Below, in pieces: positions 42,142 through 50,500 of a stretch of DNA of 64,000 bases. The position numbers were made by a program, and so were the translations under genes. The stretch is from Streptomyces sp. Go-475 (GTDB lineage: Bacteria; Actinomycetota; Actinomycetes; Streptomycetales; Streptomycetaceae). The number at the start of each line of letters is the position of its first letter. Within the stretch, counting starts at the first letter, position 1. The stretch spans positions 6,553,501-6,617,500 of the forward strand of contig NZ_CP026121.1 of assembly GCF_003330845.1 (NCBI RefSeq). The letters are read 5' to 3'. Below the pieces are notes generated by a model, which ran no database searches, was not told where the DNA came from, and saw only the letters and a program-made list of their open reading frames with translations.

Positions 42142-44702
42142 CCGACGAGACGCAGGGGCGCGTGCTGCCCGTCACCGACCTGTCCCTGGTGGTGCTGATC
42201 GGCGCCTCCGGCTCCGGCAAGTCCACCTTCGCCCGCCGGCACTTCAAGCCCACCGAGGTCATCTCCTCCGACTTCTGCCGCGGCCTGGTCTCGGACGACG
42301 AGAACGACCAGGGCGCCACCAAGGACGCCTTCGACGTCCTGCACTACATAGCGGGCAAGCGCCTGGCCGCCGGCCGCCGCACGGTCGTGGACGCGACCAG
42401 CGTGCAGTCCGAGGCCCGCCGCCAGCTGATCGACCTGGCCCGGCGGTACGACGTGCTGCCCATCGCCATCGTGCTCGACGTGCCCGAGGAGGTGTGCGCC
42501 GAGCGCAACGCGGCCCGCACCGACCGAGCCGACATGCCCCGCCGGGTCATCCAGCGCCACACCCGCGAACTCCGCCGCTCCCTGAGGCACCTGGAGCGCG
42601 AGGGCTTCCGCAAGGTGCACGTCCTGCGCGGCGTCGAGCAGGTCGAGCAGGCCACGGTCGTCACCGAGAAGCGCTTCAACGACCTGACCCACCTCACCGG
42701 CCCGTTCGACATCATCGGCGACATCCACGGCTGCGCCGCCGAACTGGAGGCCCTGCTCGGCAAGCTGGGCTACACCGACGGCGTCCACCCCGAGGGCCGC
42801 ACGGCCGTCTTCGTCGGCGACCTCGTCGACCGCGGCCCCGACAGCCCGGGCGTGCTGCGCCGCGTGATGTCCATGGTGAAGTCCGGCAACGCCCTGTGCG
42901 TGCCCGGCAACCACGAGAACAAGTACGGCCGCTACCTGCGCGGCCGCAAGGTCCAGCACACCCACGGCCTCGCGGAGACCATCGAGCAGATGGCGGGCGA
43001 GAGCGAGGAGTTCCACGCCGAGGTGCGGGAGTTCCTCGACGGGCTCGTCAGCCACTACGTCCTGGACGGCGGCCGGCTGGTCGTCTGCCACGCCGGTCTG
43101 CCCGAGAAGTACCACGGCCGCACCTCCGGCCGCGTCCGCAGCCACGCCCTCTACGGCGACACGACCGGCGAGACCGACGAGTTCGGCCTGCCCGTGCGCT
43201 ACCCGTGGGCGGAGGAGTACCGCGGCCGGGCGGCGGTCGTCTACGGCCACACCCCGGTCCCGGAGGCCACCTGGCTCAACAACACCATCTGCCTGGACAC
43301 CGGTGCCGTCTTCGGCGGCAAGCTCACCGCGCTGCGCTGGCCGGAGCGCGAGCTGGTCGACGTACCGGCCGAGCGGGTCTGGTACGAGCCGCTGAAGCCG
43401 CTGCGCAGCGAGGCACCCGGCGGGCAGGACGGCCGCCCGCTGGACCTGGCCGACGTGCGGGGCCGCCGGGTCGTGGAGACCCGGCACCAGGGCCGGATCT
43501 CGATCCGCGAGGAGAACGCGGCGGCGGCCCTGGAGGTCATGAGCCGCTTCGCGGTCGACCCGCGGCTGCTGCCGTACCTCCCGCCGACCATGGCCCCGAC
43601 CGCCACGAGTCACGTCGACGCCCGCGGCGGAGCCGCTGATGAACACTTCCTGGAGCACCCGGCCGAGGCCTTCGCCCAGTACGCGGCGGACGGTGTCGCG
43701 CGGGTCGTGTGCGAGGAGAAGCACATGGGCTCGCGGGCGGTGGCCCTGGTGTGCCGCGACGCCGAGGCGGCCCGCAAGCGCTTCGGCGTGGACGGACCCA
43801 CGGGCTCCCTCTACACCCGTACCGGCCGCCCGTTCCTCGACGACGACGCCCTCACCGAGGAGATCCTCGACCGGGTGCGCACGGCGATCGGCGAGGCCGG
43901 CCTGTGGGACGAGCTGGAGACGGACTGGCTGCTGCTGGACGCCGAGCTGATGCCCTGGTCCCTGAAGGCGTCCGGGCTGCTGCGCTCCCAGTACGCCGCC
44001 GTGGGCGCCGCGTCCGGCGCGGTGCTCCCGGAGGCGCTGGCCGCCCTGCGGGGCGCGGCGGACCGGGGCGTGGACGTGTCCGGCCTGCTGGCCCGCACCG
44101 GCGAACGCGCGGCCGACGCCGCCGCGTTCACCGACGCCTACCGCCGCTACTGCTGGACCACCGACGGCCTGGACGGCGTCCGCCTGGCGCCGTTCCAGAT
44201 CCTCGCGGTCCAGGGCCGCAGCCTGGCCGGCCTGCCGCACGACGAGCAGCTCGCCCTGCTCGACCGGCTCGTCGAGCACGACGGCAGCGGCCTGCTCCAG
44301 ACCACCCGCCGCCTCTACGTCGACACCGCCGACCCCGAGTCGGTCCGCTCCGGCGTCGACTGGTGGCTGGAGATGACCGGCCGCGGCGGCGAGGGCATGG
44401 TCGTCAAACCGGTCGGCGCGCTCGTCCGCGACGGCCAGGGCCGCCTGGTCCAGCCGGGCATCAAGTGCCGCGGCCGGGAGTACCTGCGGATCATCTACGG
44501 CCCCGAGTACACCCGCCCGGAGAACCTCGCCCGCCTGCGCTCCCGGTTCCTCAACCACAAGCGGTCCCTGGCGATCCGCGAGTACGCGCTCGGCCTGGAG
44601 GCCCTGGACCGACTGGCCGAGGGCGAGCCGCTGTGGCGGGTGCACGAGGCGGTGTTCGGAGTACTGGCCCTGGAATCGGAGCCGGTGGACCCGCGGCTGT
44701 GA
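42138..44702 (+). CDS. pnkp: Polynucleotide kinase-phosphatase-ligase Pnkp
   Basis: 854 aa from ATG 42138, overlapping hen1 (ATGA). Three domains: kinase (residues about 1-170, P-loop GASGSGKST, ISSDFCR), metallophosphoesterase 2',3'-phosphatase (about 190-420; DIHGCAAELEAL, GDLVDRGPDS, GNHENKYG, CHAGLPEKYHG) and ligase/adenylyltransferase (about 480-854; EEKHMGSRA with the adenylated Lys). With Hen1 it heals and seals RNA broken by ribonuclease toxins such as colicin-like tRNases. It directly precedes the EAD/VMAP locus (137-base gap). Confidence 0.94.
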   Translation: MTDETQGRVLPVTDLSLVVLIGASGSGKSTFARRHFKPTEVISSDFCRGLVSDDENDQGATKDAFDVLHYIAGKRLAAGRRTVVDATSVQSEARRQLIDLARRYDVLPIAIVLDVPEEVCAERNAARTDRADMPRRVIQRHTRELRRSLRHLEREGFRKVHVLRGVEQVEQATVVTEKRFNDLTHLTGPFDIIGDIHGCAAELEALLGKLGYTDGVHPEGRTAVFVGDLVDRGPDSPGVLRRVMSMVKSGNALCVPGNHENKYGRYLRGRKVQHTHGLAETIEQMAGESEEFHAEVREFLDGLVSHYVLDGGRLVVCHAGLPEKYHGRTSGRVRSHALYGDTTGETDEFGLPVRYPWAEEYRGRAAVVYGHTPVPEATWLNNTICLDTGAVFGGKLTALRWPERELVDVPAERVWYEPLKPLRSEAPGGQDGRPLDLADVRGRRVVETRHQGRISIREENAAAALEVMSRFAVDPRLLPYLPPTMAPTATSHVDARGGAADEHFLEHPAEAFAQYAADGVARVVCEEKHMGSRAVALVCRDAEAARKRFGVDGPTGSLYTRTGRPFLDDDALTEEILDRVRTAIGEAGLWDELETDWLLLDAELMPWSLKASGLLRSQYAAVGAASGAVLPEALAALRGAADRGVDVSGLLARTGERAADAAAFTDAYRRYCWTTDGLDGVRLAPFQILAVQGRSLAGLPHDEQLALLDRLVEHDGSGLLQTTRRLYVDTADPESVRSGVDWWLEMTGRGGEGMVVKPVGALVRDGQGRLVQPGIKCRGREYLRIIYGPEYTRPENLARLRSRFLNHKRSLAIREYALGLEALDRLAEGEPLWRVHEAVFGVLALESEPVDPRL

Positions 44703-44839
44703 GCCCCGGCCCGCACCGCCGGGTCTAGGACGTGTGTACCACCATGTCGCCCGATCTCATTCGTCCCTGGTTAACCGCTGGTTGCCGTGCTAACTTCGCT
44801 GGTCGGTCAGGCAGGTGTACCGGCTCAGGGGGAAAGTCG

Positions 44840-46393
44840 GTGGAGACACACGTGGGGTTCGGTGAACCCCGGAGCGGGTCCGGGCGCGGGGACGGCTTAC
44901 GGCTGCTGTTGGGGCGGCTGACCAACGCCCTGTGCGATCTGGGCTGCATGGAGGACGCGCACGGGCGGCTGCACTTCGGTGCCGTCCTGGGCGACCTGCT
45001 GGGCCGTCAGGTCGACTTGCGCGGCGTGAAGTTGCGCGAGGACGTGGTGCTGCTGGTGCGGGCGGCGCTGAACATGCCGGGCGGCGAGCGCGTACTGGTC
45101 GAGGTGGTGCGGATCCTCGAAGGGGACATGGCGGGCGACGAACTCGACCGGCTGCTCGACCAGTGGCTCGCGCCCGCCCCGCCGCCCGCCCTGGAGGGCC
45201 CTCTCTCCCGCGGCGACGAGACCGGCGCCCGCGCCGTCCTCGCCCAGGGCGAACTCCCGGCGGCCCGGCTGCGTGACGCCCTGGTGGAGGAACTCAACGG
45301 CCTCGACCTGCCCACCGGACTCACCCCGGAGCAACTCCTCGCCCACCTCCTGGACCGGAACGCGCAGCCGGACGGACTTCCCCCCGCCGTCCTGCTGATC
45401 GACCACGCCGCCCGGCTCGCCGCCGCCCCGGGGCACCGCGCCGCCCTGTCCGGCTGGGTCGACGACTGGGCCCGCCGCGCGGGGCTGACCGCGCCCCTGG
45501 AGGAACGCCGGCGGGCGCGCGGCGCGGTGACGAGCGATCCGGACATCCCGCGCTGCCTGGTCGTCGCCGTCGAACCCGCCCGCGACGGCACCGGCGAGAT
45601 CGTCGTCCGCCCCTGGCTCAACACCGTCCCCGGCCGCTGGGACCCCCAGCCCGGCGAGCCCGCCACGACCACCCTCGACGAACTCGGCACGGCCGTGCAG
45701 GGCGCGTTACGGCAGGGCGCCCGCCTCTGGTCGGCGCCCCTCGACCCCGACACGAGTGGACGCAGCCAGCCACCGCCGTACATCGAGTTCATCCTTCCGT
45801 ACGACCTCCTCAACCACGATGTGGCGGGCCTGACCTTCCGCATCGGCGACGGACAGCCACTGCCGCTCAGCCTGAAGTACGGGGTGCACCTGCGCAGTCT
45901 GGAGCGGATGCGCACGGACGACGCCCTGGTCCGGGACCAGTGGCGGGAGCGCTGGCGCACCCTGCGCGAACACGGCGTACTGGTGCACGGCTGGCGCGAA
46001 CCGGACGGCGTCCGGCTCGGCGCGTGGCAGGCCGGGCTCGCCGGGGAACCCAGACACACGGCGGTGGTGCTCGACGCCCCGACCGACGTTCTGGCACTGG
46101 AGGCCCTCAAGGCCGCCATAGCGGAAGGGATAGGGCTCGCCATCTGGGACCGCAGAGGTGTCTTCCGCGAGGAGCGCCGCGAAGTGGTGACCGCCCTGTT
46201 CGCCGCGGCGCCCACACCGGCGAGGATCCCGGTCGCCGTCCACCTGCTGCGCAGGAACGCCGAGAGCGAGGGCCGGGGGCCCGGCGAACTCCTCGGCAGA
46301 CACATCGGTTTTTTCTGGGACGATCCGACGCGTCCCGTCGACTTCCAGCCCACCGACCCAGGCGATCTCGCCAGCGAGGAGGCACCGGCATGA
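44840..46393 (+). CDS. EAD-VMAP-C protein (vWA-MoxR-associated)
   Basis: 517 aa from GTG 44840, with GGGGGA 9 bases upstream; longer starts are possible but lack a ribosome-binding site. Residues about 15-110 are a helical effector-associated domain: LRLLLGRLTNALCDLGCMED, DVVLLVRAALNMPGG, then VRILEGDMAGDELDRLLDQW. Residues about 230-510 resemble the VMAP-C domain (CLVVAVEPARDGTGEIVVRP, YIEFILPYDLLNHDVAGLTF, VLDAPTDVLALEALKAAIAE, GIGLAIWDRRG). In described vWA-MoxR-VMAP ternary systems the VMAP protein links the chaperone-like ATPase to an effector through its EAD. The ATG of the MoxR gene overlaps the stop. A matching EAD is present in the caspase-like protein at 54817. Confidence 0.8.
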   Translation: METHVGFGEPRSGSGRGDGLRLLLGRLTNALCDLGCMEDAHGRLHFGAVLGDLLGRQVDLRGVKLREDVVLLVRAALNMPGGERVLVEVVRILEGDMAGDELDRLLDQWLAPAPPPALEGPLSRGDETGARAVLAQGELPAARLRDALVEELNGLDLPTGLTPEQLLAHLLDRNAQPDGLPPAVLLIDHAARLAAAPGHRAALSGWVDDWARRAGLTAPLEERRRARGAVTSDPDIPRCLVVAVEPARDGTGEIVVRPWLNTVPGRWDPQPGEPATTTLDELGTAVQGALRQGARLWSAPLDPDTSGRSQPPPYIEFILPYDLLNHDVAGLTFRIGDGQPLPLSLKYGVHLRSLERMRTDDALVRDQWRERWRTLREHGVLVHGWREPDGVRLGAWQAGLAGEPRHTAVVLDAPTDVLALEALKAAIAEGIGLAIWDRRGVFREERREVVTALFAAAPTPARIPVAVHLLRRNAESEGRGPGELLGRHIGFFWDDPTRPVDFQPTDPGDLASEEAPA

Positions 46394-47532
46394 GCGCGCA
46401 GGAGCAGACGGCCCCGAACGGCTGGCGGATCTTCCACGGCACGGGCAGCGCCCCCGCCGTCCCGCCCGCACTGCCCGCCCCGCCGCCCTGGCGCATGTTC
46501 CGCGGCGACCCGCCCCGGCCCGTGCCGCCGGCCGACCCCCAGGCCGCGCTGCGCCGCCTGGGCCCCGGCGACGTGACCCCGCAGCTGGGCGAGGAAGAGA
46601 TCGACGTCGTCAACGCCGCGCTGCTGCTGCGCCGCCCCCTGCTGATCACGGGTCCGCCCGGCGTCGGCAAGTCCACCCTGGCCTACCTCATCTCCCGCGA
46701 GCTCGGCCTGGGCCGGGTCCTCGAATGGAACATCGTCAGCCGCACCACCCTGCGCGACGGCCTCTACGCCCACGACGCGATGGGCCGGGCCCAGGCCATC
46801 GCCGCGTGGCGGGCCGGGCTGCGCCAGGCGGAGGCCTGGGAGCCGGAGCCGGGCGAGGCGGTGCCGGACGACGCGGAGCCGGGCGACGCCGTGCCGGACG
46901 ATGCCGTGCCCGCCGAGGGCGTCAACATGGCGCTACCTCAAAATCCTCGTCAACTTCCCCCGGTTCTGGGCGACTTCATCACACTGGGCCCCCTGGGGAC
47001 GGCGCTGCTGCCCTACGATCGTCCCCGTGTGCTTCTCGTCGACGAGCTCGACAAGAGCGACATCGACCTGCCGAACGACCTGCTGCACGTCCTGGAGAAC
47101 GGAAGCTATGACGTCCCGGAGCTGGTGCGCGACGCCGCGGACACCGCGCGCGTCCACACCAGCGACCCCGGGGGCCGCGCCGAGGTGCGCGACGGGCGGG
47201 TCGAGTGCCGGGAGTTCCCGGTCGTGGTGATCACCAGCAACGGAGAGCGCGAGTTCCCCGCGGCCTTCCGCCGGCGCTGCCTGCCGCTGGAGATGCGCAC
47301 GCCCACCCGGGAGCAACTCCTGGCCATGGTCGAGGGGCACCTCGGAACCCGCCCGCGGGGCACGGAAGACCTGGTCGACCTGTTCGTCCAGCGCGTCCAG
47401 GCCGGCGGCACCCACTCCCTGGACCAGTTGCTGAACGCGGTCCAGATGACTACCGCGGGTGGTTTCCAGGCGGATGGTGACGGGCGTAAGCTCGTGGAAA
47501 TGCTCCTACGCGACCTCGCGAAGGGCCGCTGA
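46390..47532 (+). CDS. MoxR-family AAA+ ATPase
   Basis: 380 aa. A Pro-rich N-terminus is followed by the AAA+ core: LLITGPPGVGKSTLAYLIS (Walker A), VLEWNIVSRTTLRDGLYAHD, PRVLLVDELDKSDIDLPNDL (Walker B), VVVITSNGEREFPAAFRRRC (sensor 1 and arginine finger) and a C-terminal lid. Between residues about 150 and 185 is a low-complexity acidic insert of repeated PDDA/PGDA units. MoxR ATPases act with vWA proteins to remodel clients. This one sits between the VMAP gene (4-base overlap) and the vWA-STAND gene (adjacent), completing the ternary set. Confidence 0.9.
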   Translation: MSAQEQTAPNGWRIFHGTGSAPAVPPALPAPPPWRMFRGDPPRPVPPADPQAALRRLGPGDVTPQLGEEEIDVVNAALLLRRPLLITGPPGVGKSTLAYLISRELGLGRVLEWNIVSRTTLRDGLYAHDAMGRAQAIAAWRAGLRQAEAWEPEPGEAVPDDAEPGDAVPDDAVPAEGVNMALPQNPRQLPPVLGDFITLGPLGTALLPYDRPRVLLVDELDKSDIDLPNDLLHVLENGSYDVPELVRDAADTARVHTSDPGGRAEVRDGRVECREFPVVVITSNGEREFPAAFRRRCLPLEMRTPTREQLLAMVEGHLGTRPRGTEDLVDLFVQRVQAGGTHSLDQLLNAVQMTTAGGFQADGDGRKLVEMLLRDLAKGR

Positions 47533-50500
47533 ATGAAGGGCTATCCCAGGGAGCACGCATCCGGGCTCGGCGACGGATTCCCCGTTTCGGGGTCGTCGCC
47601 CCCTTCGGCGTTCCCCGAGTCCGCCGACCAGGCGGCAGAGCACGGAGCAACGGTCCCGGGCGCCCTGGAACAGCCCGTCCCGCGCTGGCAGGACGTCGCC
47701 GACGCGGTCTGGCTCGCCGCGTACTGGAACCGCCACGGCGGCCCGGCCGCACCCGGCCAGGACCGCGCGCCCGCCCTGACGGCCGAGCGCCCGGCCCCGA
47801 CTCCCGTACGCCCACCGGGCGTCCAGGACGCCAACCCGGCGGACCCGGCGGATCCGGCGGACCCACCGGACACGCCCCCGGCCGGCAGGCCCGGCCCCGC
47901 CGACAACGCCCCCGACGCCGTACACCTCCCGCAGCCGCCCGCCACGCCCGGCACCCCGGCCCCGCCGGAGGGCGCCGACGACCGGCCGCGGCAGTGGGCG
48001 GCCCCCGCGCTGCCCGGCGAAGCCGCCGCCGCGGCCCGCCTGTTACCCGACGCCGAAGGCCGTTTCACCCTGCGCCTCGGACAGCCGCTGCTGCCCGCCG
48101 ACGACCGCCCGCGGCAGGCCCCGGCCCGCACCACCGCCCTGTTCGCCCGCGCCCTGCACCAGCTGGCCCGGCGCGTGCCCTCCCGCGACACCCTGGAACT
48201 GGACGAGGAGACCACCGCCGAACAGGGAGTCGTGGACGGCATGTGGATGCCCTTCCTGCGGCCCGCCCGCACCGCCGCCTTCGACCTGGTCCTGCTCGTC
48301 GACGACGCCCCCACCCTGCGCATCTGGGACGAGTCCACCGCCCGCCTCGCCCAGGCCGCCGAGCACAGCGGCGCCTTCCGTGCCGTGCGCACGGTCCGGG
48401 TCCACGTGCCGCGCACCGGGACCGCCACCCTGCGCTGGACCACCGGCCGGGCCGCCGCCGACCCCGCCGAACTCCTCGACGGCCGCGGCGACCGGGTCTT
48501 CCTCGTCGTCACCGACGGGCTCGCGCACGGCTGGGCCGCGCCCGCCGCCGACGACCTGCTCGGCCGTCTCGCCCACGCCGGCCCCACCGCCCTGGTCCAT
48601 CTGCTGCCGCCGCACCTGCGCCACCGCACCTCGCTCTACCCGTATCCGGCCGTCCTGGAGGCCGGTGGGTTCGGCGCCGCCAACGACGGGCTGGAGCACT
48701 GGGCGCCGCCCGGCGGGCCCGACCCCCTGCGGCCGCTGCCCGACGCGGGCGACGGCTCGGTCCCCGTGCCGGTGCTCTCCCTGAAGCCCGGCTCCCTCGC
48801 GGCCTGGGCGGATCTGGTCACCGGGGAGCGCGGTGTGCGCCGCGCCCTGCCGGTCGTCCTGGCCGGCACCCTCACCAAGGGCTCTCCCGCGCCCGGCCTG
48901 CGCGCCCCGCGCTTCCCGCGCGCCGCCAAGGCCGCCGTGCGCCGCTTCTTCACGCTCGCCACCCCGGCCGCGCGCCGGCTCGCCACCCAACTGGCCGCCA
49001 TCCCCTTCGAGTTCGACCTCGTCGAGCAGCTGCGCCGGCGCACGATGCCGGAGACCGGCCCGGACCACCTCGCCGAGATCCTGATGGGCGGGCTGATCGA
49101 CTGGGACAGCGGCGGCGAGGGGCACCCCGAGTTCGCCGACGGAGTCCGCGAGGAACTGCTCGCCACCACCACCCGCAGCCAACTCGCCCACACCGTCAGC
49201 CTGGTGGGTGAGCTGCCCGCCGCGGGCGCCCGGGGGGTCGCGCTGCGCGCCGCCCTGCGCGACCCCCTGGGCGCGACGCTGCCCGACCCCTCCGAGCGGG
49301 GCTGGGTGCGCAGCGAGCTGGCCGTGATGCGGGCGCTCTCGGGGCCGTACTCCGAGCGGGCCCGCCGGATCGAGCCCGGACTCTCCCGGGCCCGCGGGCC
49401 CGGTGCCGCCGAACGAGTGAGTTCGGGAATGTCCGGAGCTGCACCCTCTGAGGTGAACCGCGCGGCTCCTTGGGGATTGTCCGACGGAACGGGAAGTCTG
49501 CCTCCGTCGAACGGACCCGAAGAACCTGGAGAACCACCCGTGCCACCCCTGGTAACCGACGCCGTCCCACAAGATCCCTCGGAGGCTGAGCCCCTCATGC
49601 CGAGCACCACGACCGCAACGCCCGCCCTCCTGGTGAACGTGCCCCTGCGGAACACCTCGTTCGTCGGCCGGCAGGCGCTGCTGAGTGCCGTGGAGGAGCA
49701 GCTGGGGGCCCAGGACACGGCGGCGGTGCTGCCCAACGCCCTGCACGGCCTCGGCGGCGTCGGCAAGTCTCAGCTGGCACTGGAGTACGTCTACACCCAC
49801 CAGCACGACTACCGGGTGATCTGCTGGATCCCCGCCGAGCGCGAGAGCCTCATCCTCGCCGCCCTGGCCCAGCTGGCGGCACAGCTGGGCGTCGCCCCGA
49901 CCGGACAGGACAGCCTCGGCGCACCCGCCGCCAACACGGCCGTCCCGGCCGTCCTGGAGGCCCTGCGCACCGGAACGCCGTACGACAACTGGCTGCTGGT
50001 GTTCGACAACGCGGAGGACGTCGAAGCGGTGCGCCAGTACTTCCCGACGAACGGACCGGGCAAGGTCATCGTCACCTCCCGGAACCGCGCCTGGGAGCGG
50101 GTGGCCACGTCGTTGCCCGTCAACGTGTTCGAGCGCGAGGAGTCGATCGAGCTCCTCCAGAAGCGGTCGCCCGACCTGTCCACCGAGGACGCCGACCGGC
50201 TGGCCGAGGCGCTGGGCGACCTGCCGCTCGCGGTGGAGCAGGCGGGCGCCTGGCGGGCGGTCACCGGCATGCAGGTCGACGAGTACCTCGATCTGCTGGC
50301 GCAGCGCAGCCCCGAGATCCTGGAACTCGACCCGGCTCCCGACTACCCGGTCTCCGTCGCCGCCGCCTGGGACATCTCGCTGGAGCGGATCCAGCAGAAC
50401 AACCCCGGCGCCCGGCAGCTGCTCGACATCTGCGCCAGCATGGCCCCCGAGCCCATTCCCCGGGCGATGCTGCGCGGCAGCCGCGGGGTCAACGTCACGC

